The notes under the pieces: generated by a model
What the model was told of the DNA's origin: nothing
What the model saw: the letters and a program-made list of their open reading frames with translations, nothing else
The model's database searches: none
In this document: piece by piece, positions 9,201 through 18,453 of the stretch
Layout of the letters: the number at the start of each line of letters is the position of its first letter
Position numbering within the stretch: the stretch's first letter is position 1
Assembly: GCA_035554635.1 (NCBI GenBank)
Contig: DATMIB010000149.1
Location: forward strand, 1 to 32,606
From: RPQJ01 sp035554635
GTDB lineage: Bacteria > Pseudomonadota > Gammaproteobacteria > Steroidobacterales > Steroidobacteraceae
Reading direction: 5' to 3'
Length of the DNA stretch: 32,606 nucleotides
Program-made: the position numbers and the translations under genes

Positions 9201-9412
9201 TTTATCGCCTGGTCGAGCGGCGCGGCGACGGTCTGCGCGACCGTCTCGGCATTGGCGCCGGGGTAGAACGCCTGCACCTCGACCTGGGGTGGCAGGATGT
9301 CGGGGTACTGCGCGATCGGCAGCACGCGCAGGGCCGCGAGCCCCGCGATCACGATGAACGCCGAGATGACCGACGCGAAGATCGGCCGATCGATGAAATA
9401 GCTCGAGATCAC
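6266..9412 (-). CDS. RND efflux pump permease, HAE1 (AcrB/MexB-like) family
   Basis: 1048 residues, the normal length for AcrB-type inner-membrane proton/drug antiporters. It begins FIDRPIFASVI, the family's standard first transmembrane helix. D409-D410 in GIVVDDAIVVLENVER correspond to AcrB D407/D408 of the proton relay, and the conserved lysine appears in LASKNAILIVEFA (TM10). Two large periplasmic loops follow TM1 and TM7 (porter and docking domains), and LTPALCATVL ends the first half. The start is GTG at 9412, overlapping the adaptor stop as GTGA, so translation is coupled. HAE1 pumps export drugs, dyes, solvents or bile-like amphiphiles; the substrate cannot be read from sequence. No TetR or MarR gene lies next to the operon. 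Confidence 0.96.
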   Translation of the reverse strand: MISSYFIDRPIFASVISAFIVIAGLAALRVLPIAQYPDILPPQVEVQAFYPGANAETVAQTVAAPLDQAINGVDGMLYLRSASAGNGALVMAVTFAIGSDPDLNAINVNNRVQSALSALPEEVRRQGVTVRKSQQSFLKIIALDSADPRFDALFISNYALLNVVDELRRIPGVGDVQIFGSKDWSIRIWLRPDVLAKLGLTPGEVAEAVREQNAQFAAGRIGQEPMDRNVDFTFSVTTQGRLTDPEQFGDIVVRTSEQGGIVRLRDVARIELGSREYDFSAERNGKPTVPIGIFLQPGANALEVGDAVDARMAEIGKRFPAGLDYSAPYDTTTYIKVSIREVLMTLAEAMALVFLVVFVFLQNWRATVIPMLAVPVSLIGTLAAMLAFGFSINTLTLFGMVLAIGIVVDDAIVVLENVERIIATEGLEPREATHKAMQQVTRPVIAIVFVLTAVFLPVAFLGGLVGEMYRQFAVTIAVSVAISGFVALTLTPALCATVLRHEDAVRHGALERFNLWFGRMTGRYASGVRYLLRHTTLALALIAVMLVATFALFRAVPNALAPKEDQGYLMVMPILPDAASLQRTEAVSRQISQALLANPHVDQVMTFSGLDVMTFTLRTNTGITWVNLKDWSERKGEDASAGAIAGYMFGAGMQIKDAFVLAFEPPPIEGLSMTGGFDGFVQSRAGGTMKELEAATQALVAAASQRKELANVNTTFSASVPQVRMELDREKAKLLGVKVSDVFETLQSTFGALYVNDFNRAGRVFRVHLQSEAEFRARPNDIRNVYVRAGDGSMVPLTALVTVSETTGPEVIERYNVFPSAKVIGDAAPGYSSGEALAAMEEVARTTLPDGYALEWTGTSYQEKVSGGSARLTFLVGVLMVLLVLAAQYEKWTLPFAVILAVPFAVFGALLAVFLRGQENDLYFQIGLVTLVGLASKNAILIVEFAQLKVQEGMSLVDAAVEGARLRFRPIVMTSLAFILGVLPLAISGGAGAASRHSIGTGVIGGMLAATFIATFFVPLFFRWIASRGVDKFHVPRQAAAQEGSDAA

Positions 9413-10605
9413 TGGGCGGCCCCGGCGGGCTCGGCCGCCCCGCCGGCCGGAGGCGCCGCGGGGGGACCCGCTGCGGCTGCCGGCGCCGCGACCTTGACCT
9501 TCGACCCGGGGCGCACCTTGAGCACACCGTCCACGACGACGCGCTCGCCACCGGTGAGGCCGCTGGCGATCAGCGCGCGGTCGCTCGCATCGCCGGCGAG
9601 TTTGACAGGTCGCAGCTCGACGACGTCGTCCTTGTCCACGACCCAGACGAAATTGCCCTGCGCACTCGACATGACGGCACGCCGCGACACCGAGACCGCG
9701 TCCGGCTCGGCCACGCCGTCGACGCGCACGCGTACGAACTGGCCCGGGACGATGCGACCGTCGGCGTTGTCGAACGTGGCGCGCGCACGCACCGTGCCGG
9801 AGCCCGGCTCGACCGAAGTGTCGATGAACGAAAGCCGGCCCGCGACCGCGTCGGCGGTCCCGCCGTCGAGCAGGACCTTGACCACGAGCGCTGCACCGCT
9901 CGTGCCGACGGCACCCCGCATGCGGGCGGCCTCGGTTTCGGGCACCGAGAATTCGACGTAGACGGGGTGCGTCTGCACGATCCGCGTGAGCAGGCTCGAG
10001 TCGCCGCCCGTCTCGACCAGGCTGCCCTCGGAACGGGCCTCGCGGCTGGTCGAGCCGCTGATCGGCGCGCGCACCTCGGTGTAGCCCAGGTCGAGCTCCG
10101 CCGTGCGCAGCCGCGCCTGCGCGGCAGCCACGGTGGCCTGTGCCACCTCGAACTGCGACACCGCCTCGTCGCGCTGGCGCTGGCTGGTCGCGTTCTTCTC
10201 GAACAACGGCACGATGCGGTCACGCTGCCGGCGGGCCTCCTCGAGCCGCGCCCGAGCGACACCGAGCTCGGCGCGGGCCTGTGCGGCCGCGGCGCGGTAC
10301 GGCTCGGGATCGATCACGAACAGCACGTCGCCCTGACGGACCGACTGGCCTTCCTCGTAACGACGCTCGAGCAGGATGCCGCCGACACGCGCGCGCACTT
10401 CGACTTCGCGCGAACCGGCGGCCCTGCCGGTGTATTCGAGCAGGGTCGGCACGCGGCCGACGGTGGCCGTTTCGACGCCGACCTCCGGCGCCGGCATCTC
10501 GCCGCCCGGGGGACCGCCCTGTGGCTGGCCGCAACCTCCCACCAGGCTCGAGAAAAGCAGTAGCAGCGCGGGCCGCACGAGGGGCCGCGACGGGCGGTGA
10601 GGCAT
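9409..10605 (-). CDS. RND efflux periplasmic adaptor (membrane fusion protein)
   Basis: 398 residues from the ATG at 10605, chosen because it places the lipoprotein signal (LLLLFSSLVGGC, Cys25) at the N-terminus; an upstream alternative at 10686 only adds charged residues. After a Gly/Pro linker comes TVGRVPTLLEYTGRAAGSREVEVRARVGG, the AcrA/MexA-type barrel and lipoyl start. The lipoyl halves (EEGQSVRQGDVLFVIDPEPY and the LGYTEVRAPISG region) flank a coiled-coil hairpin of about 60 residues. Beta-barrel and membrane-proximal domains follow (VYVEFSVPETEA; LTGGERVVVDGVLKVRPG). The C-terminal tail is Ala/Pro-rich and unlikely to be structured. First gene of the operon, it bridges pump and outer-membrane factor. 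Confidence 0.94.
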   Translation of the reverse strand: MPHRPSRPLVRPALLLLFSSLVGGCGQPQGGPPGGEMPAPEVGVETATVGRVPTLLEYTGRAAGSREVEVRARVGGILLERRYEEGQSVRQGDVLFVIDPEPYRAAAAQARAELGVARARLEEARRQRDRIVPLFEKNATSQRQRDEAVSQFEVAQATVAAAQARLRTAELDLGYTEVRAPISGSTSREARSEGSLVETGGDSSLLTRIVQTHPVYVEFSVPETEAARMRGAVGTSGAALVVKVLLDGGTADAVAGRLSFIDTSVEPGSGTVRARATFDNADGRIVPGQFVRVRVDGVAEPDAVSVSRRAVMSSAQGNFVWVVDKDDVVELRPVKLAGDASDRALIASGLTGGERVVVDGVLKVRPGSKVKVAAPAAAAGPPAAPPAGGAAEPAGAAQ

Positions 10606-10699
10606 GGTCTCTTGTTCTCCGTTGTCTTCCCTGACGCGGGCAGCCACGCATTCTTGTTGCGATGCGACGGCCCGTTGCCGGGTCACCTACGAACCGCGA

Positions 10700-10705
10700 A
10701 CTGTA
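10700..10705 (-). promoter_or_regulatory. Candidate -10 element for the efflux operon
   Basis: TACAGT on the minus strand, 95 bases before the adaptor ATG. An A-rich stretch (10721-10735) lies where the -35 and UP region would be, but no clear TTGACA is seen. The 281-base divergent gap 10606-10886 otherwise shows no obvious operator palindrome. Confidence 0.3.
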
Positions 10706-10820
10706 CCGGCCGCACGCACGAAGAAAAAGCAAAAATCGTTCATCTGTCGATGCGCCGTCGCAACACTCGTCGAATCCGAACCGTCGGCCCCGCCGATGCT
10801 CGCGCGCCCGCGAACTCGAC

Positions 10821-10850
10821 ATGACGCTGCCCGGGTCGGGCAAGTAACAT
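10821..10850 (+). promoter_or_regulatory. Candidate sigma-70-like promoter for the FKBP gene
   Basis: ATGACG (10821-10826), an 18-base spacer and TAACAT (10845-10850) lie 36 bases before the ATG at 10887. Each hexamer matches four of six consensus bases. Confidence 0.35.
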
Positions 10851-10886
10851 CCGGCGTTCCGTACGATGCCGCGAGGCCCCCTGACG

Positions 10887-11624
10887 ATGCGTACTCCCTT
10901 TCGATTCGCCGCCGCGCTCAGCGCGGGCCTGGCCGTGTTCGCACCGGCCATCGCCGGCGCCGCCGACCCCGCAATGGACGACGCCGCACGCATGCACTAC
11001 GCGCTCGGCTACCAGCTCGGCAAGGACCTCGTCGCGATCGACGCTCGCCCGCAGGACCTCGCCAAGGGCATCGAGGACGGGCGCAGCGGCGCCAAGGCTC
11101 GCCTGACCGACGAAGAAATGAATGCCGCGCTCGCGCAGCTCGAACAGAACATCACGGCACAGCGCAACAAGGAACAGGTCGAGTCGGCGCAGAAATCGCT
11201 GGCCGAAGGCAAGGCGTACCTCGCCGCCAACGCGAAAAAGCCCGGCGTCAAGGCGACCGCGACCGGCCTCCAGTACCGCATGATCACCGCGGGCAAGGGC
11301 CGCAAGCCCGCCGCGACCGATACGGTGACCGTGCAGTACAAGGGCACGTTGACCAACGGCACCGAGTTCGACAGCTCGTACAAGCGCGGCGAGCCCGCCA
11401 CGTTCCCGTTGAATGGCGTGATCCCCGGCTGGACCGAAGGCCTGCAACTGATGCCCGTGGGCTCCAAGTTCGAACTGACGATCCCGCCGGAGCTCGCGTA
11501 CGGCGCACAGGGGCCGCTCGCCAACCAGGTGCTGGTGTTCGAAGTGGAACTGATCGACGCCAAGGCGGCGGCCCAGACGCCGGACGCACAGGCCCCGGAC
11601 GCCAAGCCGGTCGAAGCTCAGTAA
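10887..11624 (+). CDS. FKBP-type peptidyl-prolyl isomerase, FkpA/Mip-like, periplasmic
   Basis: 245 residues from the ATG at 10887, which puts the signal peptide (RFAAALSAGLAVFAPAIAGA-A) at the start; an ATG seven codons upstream (10866) has no ribosome site. The N-terminal dimerisation domain typical of FkpA/Mip (HYALGYQLGKDL, then EQLxQN-type helices) covers about 30-120. The C-terminal FKBP domain (about 125-228) shows TVQYKGTLTNGTEFDSS, VIPGWTEGLQLM and PPELAYGAQG, all binding-pocket segments. It catalyses prolyl cis/trans isomerisation and acts as a chaperone for exported proteins. The tail (AQTPDAQAPDAKPVEAQ) is a low-complexity repeat of a PDA unit. It is followed 21 bases later by a hydrolase gene in the same direction. 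Confidence 0.93.
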   Translation: MRTPFRFAAALSAGLAVFAPAIAGAADPAMDDAARMHYALGYQLGKDLVAIDARPQDLAKGIEDGRSGAKARLTDEEMNAALAQLEQNITAQRNKEQVESAQKSLAEGKAYLAANAKKPGVKATATGLQYRMITAGKGRKPAATDTVTVQYKGTLTNGTEFDSSYKRGEPATFPLNGVIPGWTEGLQLMPVGSKFELTIPPELAYGAQGPLANQVLVFEVELIDAKAAAQTPDAQAPDAKPVEAQ

Positions 11625-11645
11625 TCCTGAACGACGGGCCACGCC

Positions 11646-12533
11646 GTGCCTTACGCAGCGCGCGATGGCGTGCGCCTCGAATACGAGGTGGCCGGCCCGC
11701 CGGGTGCCCCGACCGTACTGCTGGTCATGGGGCTGGGCATGCCGGCGGCGATGTGGCCCGGGGAATTCGTGACGACGCTGCTGGACCGCGGTCTCGGCGT
11801 CGTCACGTTCGACAACCGCGACAGCGGCGGCTCGACGCGGTTGCGCGACGCGCCGGTGCCGAACATCCCGGCCGCGATGACCCGCGCCCTGCTGCGGCTT
11901 CCCGTCACGGCGCCGTACACGCTGACCGACATGGCGCTCGACGCGGCCGCCGTGCTCGACGCCGCGCAGGTGCCCCAGGCCCATGTGGTCGGCGTATCGA
12001 TGGGGGGCATGATCGCTCAGGTGCTGGCGGCGCTGCTGCCGCAGCGCGTGCTGTCGCTGACGTCGATCATGTCCTCGAGCGGTAATCCGCATCCGAAGGT
12101 GGCGCTGGGCAAGCGGCGTGCCCTCGCCGCGCTGCTGCACCCGCCACCCGCCGACCCTGCCGACATCGACGCCGTCGTCGACCACCTGCTGTTCGTGTTC
12201 GGCGTGATCGGCAGCCCGGGGTTCCGCCAGCAGGCGGCCGAGTTGCGCCCCCACCTCACCAAGGTCGCGCGTCGCGGCCTCTACCCGGCCGGGACGTCGC
12301 GCCAGCTCGCGGCGATCCTGGCGTCGGGGGACCGCAGGACGCTGCTGCACGGCGTGCGTGCCCCGACCCTGGTCGTGCACGGCGCCGACGACCCGCTCGT
12401 GCCGCTCGCGGCCGGACGCGACACGGCGCGGCACGTCGCCGGCGCGACCCTCGAGGTCATCCCCGGCATGGGGCACGACTTTCCGCCGCGCCTCATGGCC
12501 CGCATCGCCGGACGTGTTGCGGACCACTGCGGG

Positions 12534-12548
<15 letters not shown>
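11646..12548 (+). CDS. Alpha/beta hydrolase
   Basis: 300 residues with a GTG start at 11646. The catalytic triad can be placed: nucleophile S118 in VVGVSMGGM, acid D249 in VVHGADDPLVP, and H277 in PGMGHDFP. The oxyanion-hole region is LLVMGLGMPAAMW, and FDNRDSGGST is the loop found in the lipase/esterase and aromatic-polyketide methylesterase-like group (RdmC-like). The substrate is unknown. No signal peptide, so probably cytoplasmic. It lies 21 bases after the FKBP gene and may be co-transcribed. Its last 15 bases overlap the 3' end of the opposing histidine kinase gene. Confidence 0.9.
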
Positions 12549-15197
<2,649 letters not shown>

Positions 15198-15220
15198 GGC
15201 GCAGCGGTGGTGCTGGTCCC

Positions 15221-15245
15221 GGGCGGATTGGGCCTCATCCCGCCC
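15221..15245 (-). terminator. Hairpin between the GTPase and kinase genes
   Basis: GGGCGGAT (15221-15228) pairs with ATCCCGCCC (15237-15245) with one bulged base and an 8-base loop. It lies 33 bases past the DUF3482 stop on the minus strand. There is no T-run, so termination is only a suggestion. Confidence 0.3.
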
Positions 15246-15277
15246 CCCTGCGCTGCCGGCTGCGTCCTACACGCCGA

Positions 15278-16771
15278 TCAAACAGGTCGTCCTGCGGCGT
15301 CGAGCGCCGCCACTGCCCGGGGGTACAGGCGCCGCAGAGTGTCGAGCAGCAGCGCTTCGACGGTCACCGCCAGCGTGTCGTCGTGCATCGCCGGATCGGC
15401 GGCCGCGGCCTGCCACGCGGTGGCGACGTCGATTCCGCGGGCGGCGAGCGTCGCGCGGACGCTCTCCGCCCAGCGCGGATCCGGGGGCGCATCTCGAAAC
15501 TCGCCGCGGCCGCGGCCGTAATGGGCGACGGCGAGGTAGCGCACCAGCGCCGCCTCGAGCCGCGCGCGCAGGAATTCTTCCGACCAGCGCACGACGCTGC
15601 CGTCGAGCCCGCGCTCGGCGTTGTAGAGCTGCGTCAACTTGCGAGCGCCGAGCGCACCGGCAACGCCGCCGATCACGGCGCCTGCCCCGAGTGTCAGGCC
15701 GCCCGCCGCAAGGTCCGCGGCGAGCCCACCGAGCGCACCCGACACGAGCCCGCCGAGCAACCCGGCACGGTCCGGGTCCGGCGCGCGTTCCGTGGCGAAC
15801 TCACTGCCCAGCTGCGCGAGGATCTGCTCGCTCGCCCCGCCGTCGAGACCGTGCAATCGCACGAGTTCGCCCGTGCTCGAGCGGACCGCGGCGTCGAGCC
15901 GCTGCAACAACGTGCGCCGGGCACGCTCTTCGGCCGGCGATACCGCGGTGTCGGCCGCGGCGCCGACGCTGCGGGCGACCTGTCGCAGCTTGTCGGGCAG
16001 GGTCGCGGCCGGCACCGTTTCCCGGTCCTGGGCGAGCCGATGCCACTGGTCGGCGATCACGCGTGCGCTCGCCGCGAGCACGTCGCGGTCGCGTCGTGCC
16101 CACTCCGCACGCAGGCGCGACCAGCCCGCGGCCTGCGCGGGGTCGAGCACTGCCGCGATCGCCTCGAGCAACACGTGTTCCTGCACCCAGCAGCGTGCAA
16201 ACGCGTCGAAGGCGAGGACCTCATGCGCCGGCCCTGGAATCTCCGCCCGCAGCAGTTCGCGCCAGAGTCGTTCGGTCGCGGCCTCGCGTTCGGGGTCCGA
16301 CCGCGTGCCGAGCTGGTTCAGCAACACCAGCGTCGGCTTGCCGAGCCAGCGCAGGATCCGCAACTCCGGCTCGACGTACCCGGCGGCGCGGGGCTGCTCG
16401 GTGGCGTTCGCGACGTAGAGCAGCACGTCGGCCGCGTCGCGCGCGGCGCGCATGGCCTGCTGGCTGCACCAGAAAGGCCGGTCCGCGAGCCGGTCCCAGA
16501 CCTGCGACAGGAACCAGCCGACCGGTCGGTCGCTGTGCTCGAGCCGGCGCAGCAAGCGGACGCTGTCGCCGAACCCGGGCGTGTCCCAGAGCACGAGCTC
16601 GTCGCCGGACGAGGTGGCGAGCAACACGTGCGATTCGGCGACTTCGGTCACGTGCGGCCGGTCCATCACCGCGCCGATGTCCCGTCGCAGCAGCGTCCGG
16701 GCGAGCGTGGTCTTGCCGGCATTGGTGTGCGACAGCAACGCGAGGCCGATGCGAACAGGGGTGCCGGTCAC
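15278..16771 (-). CDS. DUF3482-family GTPase
   Basis: 497 residues. An N-terminal Era/TrmE-like GTPase domain has G1 SHTNAGKT (residues 14-21; the usual first Gly is Ser), G3 DTPG (63-66) and a divergent G4, NQLG at 152-155, where NKxD is typical. The C-terminal DUF3482 region follows, with a Gly/Ala-rich hydrophobic stretch at about 343-385 that could dip into or cross the membrane. Start is GTG at 16771, overlapping the DUF2868 stop as GTGA. These two families are commonly neighbours in Pseudomonadota, so they very likely act together at the inner membrane, but the function is not known to me. A role in envelope or membrane remodelling would be inference only. Confidence 0.9.
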   Translation of the reverse strand: MTGTPVRIGLALLSHTNAGKTTLARTLLRRDIGAVMDRPHVTEVAESHVLLATSSGDELVLWDTPGFGDSVRLLRRLEHSDRPVGWFLSQVWDRLADRPFWCSQQAMRAARDAADVLLYVANATEQPRAAGYVEPELRILRWLGKPTLVLLNQLGTRSDPEREAATERLWRELLRAEIPGPAHEVLAFDAFARCWVQEHVLLEAIAAVLDPAQAAGWSRLRAEWARRDRDVLAASARVIADQWHRLAQDRETVPAATLPDKLRQVARSVGAAADTAVSPAEERARRTLLQRLDAAVRSSTGELVRLHGLDGGASEQILAQLGSEFATERAPDPDRAGLLGGLVSGALGGLAADLAAGGLTLGAGAVIGGVAGALGARKLTQLYNAERGLDGSVVRWSEEFLRARLEAALVRYLAVAHYGRGRGEFRDAPPDPRWAESVRATLAARGIDVATAWQAAAADPAMHDDTLAVTVEALLLDTLRRLYPRAVAALDAAGRPV

Positions 16772-18351
16772 GCGGCGAGGCTCCGGCCGGCGCGACGCAA
16801 TTCCGCAATCGCTTCCGGCGCGAGCGCGTCGCCGCGGGCAACGGCCTCCAGGTCGACGAGGTACGCCTCCCAGCCGTGGCGTCGCACGAACTCGCGCCAG
16901 GCCTGGCGACGCTCCTCGACGCGGGCATCCAGCGCCGGATCGTTGCCCATGCGCGCCAGGAACGGGGTTTCGTCGACGACGGCCACGCGTCGCACGATGC
17001 CGGCCGCCTTCGCCTCTCGTGCCTGCGCCGCGCGCAGGGCCGCGCCGTGGTTCTCGAGCTCCGGCGTCGCCGCGAGGTTGAACAGCAGCACGTCGACGTC
17101 GACTGCGTCACCGTCCACGGGCCCGGTCTCGAAGGCCGTTTCGTCACCGTAACGCACGGCGGCGCACCATTGCACCCGGGTCGCGGGCCCGTACGCCTCG
17201 GCCAGCAGCCGACGCAGGCCGTCGCTGGCGACCGCGCCGGGCTCGTAGGCGTAAGGCGTGACGCGCACGCCGAGTGCGGGCAGCGTTGCGGAACTGCCGC
17301 CCAGCACGACACGTGCATACGGCAGCAGAGCGTCGGGCACCGGCATCGTGCCGGCGAGGCGCCGGAGCCTGAACGTCGCCCAGGTGGCGAGCAGGAGCCG
17401 CGGCGCGACGACGAACAGCAATGCCGTCACCGCGACCAGGTGGATCCAGGTCGCGGCCGGCCCGCCGCCGGCACCGCCACGCCAGTGCAGCGCCTCGACC
17501 TGCGCATCCGTCGTCGGCAGCACGATGCCGCTGACGGCTGCGGCAGCGCCATAGATCACGTGCAGCAGGCTGCGCACCTGGCCGGCGTCTAGGAACGTGC
17601 TTTCCCATCCGGCCCGGTACTCGAGCGCAATGCCGCGGACGTAGAAACCGGCCACGAGCCCGAGCCCGACGGCCGCAGCTGCGAGGTGAAAGACGCGCTT
17701 GCCGTGCTCGAGCACGAGCGGTTGCACGAGTGGCCACCATTCGTCGGCGAAACGACGCAACGCCGCGGCGAGCGGCCGGTGGTAGAACGACGCCTGCTTG
17801 ACCAGCGCGGCCGCGCGACGCCAGCCCCAGCGTGCGGGCCACGTCACCCAGCCCAGCGACGGTGGCGCTTTCAGGCCCTCACCCCAACCCTCTCCCGCTT
17901 CACGGGAGAGGGGGCGGCGGCGCCGCAACGCCGTGACCGCGATTGCGAGGTAGACGGCGAGGTTCCAGAGCACCAGGCCCAGCAGCGGAAACGCGACGAT
18001 TTCGATGCGCACGCGGCTGTCGAGCACCGACAGCAGCAGGCCCGTCAGGAACCCGAACGCGAGCACCGCCAGCGACGCGCGTCGTGCGTGACGCTCCAGC
18101 GTGCCGGTGTGCGCAATGATCGGGTGCCGCACGATCAGCCGCGCCTGCAACTCCTCCGCGCGGGCCGAGAGCACCCGCCAGACGCGCGCCTCCTGCTCGG
18201 CACTCGACCCGGCCGTCGCTGGTGCCGGATGGCGCCGCAGCGCCTCGCGCGTGGCCGCGTCACGCTCGGCCAGCGTCAGCATTGCGCCGTCAGCGTCCTG
18301 CTCCTCGATCGTCTTGACGAGGAGGAGCGTTCTCAGGGCGTGCGCATTCAT
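16768..18351 (-). CDS. DUF2868 membrane protein carrying an in-frame dispersed repeat
   Basis: 527 residues from the ATG at 18351 (MNAHALRTLLLVKTIEEQD, the usual family opening). A helical N-terminal segment is followed by TM1 at about 92-110 and TM2 at about 117-142. Three further hydrophobic segments lie at about 218-240, 264-280 and 301-324. A soluble C-terminal domain has RVQWCAAVRYGDE and a VDVLLFNLAATPELENHG segment, followed by a conserved region around VDETPFLARMG. Residues 147-160 (PLSREAGEGWGEGL) are the translation of an inserted palindromic repeat just after TM2, in a loop that probably tolerates it. It is the first gene of the DUF2868-DUF3482 pair and is divergent from the ABC exporter. 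Much longer open reading upstream of 18351 is antisense to the ABC gene and is not part of the protein. Confidence 0.88.
   Translation of the reverse strand: MNAHALRTLLLVKTIEEQDADGAMLTLAERDAATREALRRHPAPATAGSSAEQEARVWRVLSARAEELQARLIVRHPIIAHTGTLERHARRASLAVLAFGFLTGLLLSVLDSRVRIEIVAFPLLGLVLWNLAVYLAIAVTALRRRRPLSREAGEGWGEGLKAPPSLGWVTWPARWGWRRAAALVKQASFYHRPLAAALRRFADEWWPLVQPLVLEHGKRVFHLAAAAVGLGLVAGFYVRGIALEYRAGWESTFLDAGQVRSLLHVIYGAAAAVSGIVLPTTDAQVEALHWRGGAGGGPAATWIHLVAVTALLFVVAPRLLLATWATFRLRRLAGTMPVPDALLPYARVVLGGSSATLPALGVRVTPYAYEPGAVASDGLRRLLAEAYGPATRVQWCAAVRYGDETAFETGPVDGDAVDVDVLLFNLAATPELENHGAALRAAQAREAKAAGIVRRVAVVDETPFLARMGNDPALDARVEERRQAWREFVRRHGWEAYLVDLEAVARGDALAPEAIAELRRAGRSLAA
17875..17914. 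repeat. Dispersed palindromic repeat (CCCTCTCCCG...CGGGAGAGGG type)
   Basis: CCCTCTCCCG (17888-17897), a CTTCA loop and CGGGAGAGGG (17903-17912) form a perfect 10-base inverted repeat, with a CCCTCACCCCAA lead (17877-17888) on one side. From general knowledge this is a widespread extragenic repeat in Xanthomonadales and other proteobacteria, and its in-frame translation (SREAGEGWGEG) recurs in many unrelated predicted proteins. Here it lies inside the DUF2868 gene. Confidence 0.85.
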
Positions 18352-18394
18352 GCGGACCGGAACCGGCTCCTGGCGACGGGGCGTGGGCGCCGTG

Positions 18395-18403
18395 AGTCTA
18401 GCA
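18395..18403 (-). promoter_or_regulatory. Candidate extended -10 for the DUF2868-DUF3482 operon
   Basis: The minus strand reads TGCTAGACT: TG, one base, then TAGACT, 44 bases before the ATG at 18351. An AGGAG lies between, about 16 bases from the ATG. Confidence 0.4.
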
Positions 18404-18426
18404 AGCCCCGCCGCGGGCGACGTCCG

Positions 18427-18435
18427 TGCTAAGGT
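18427..18435 (+). promoter_or_regulatory. Candidate extended -10 for the ABC exporter
   Basis: TGCTAAGGT (TG-N-TAAGGT) is 18 bases before the GTG start at 18454, which would give a very short leader containing the weak AGGT ribosome site. Confidence 0.35.
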
Positions 18436-18453
18436 CCGGGACAGGTACCTGCC

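Noticed and set aside
5843..9961. Plus-strand open frame of 1372 codons
   Set aside because: It lies wholly opposite the RND pump and its neighbours, is dominated by Arg, His, Asp and Glu with no domain, and is the usual antisense by-product of GC-rich codon use.
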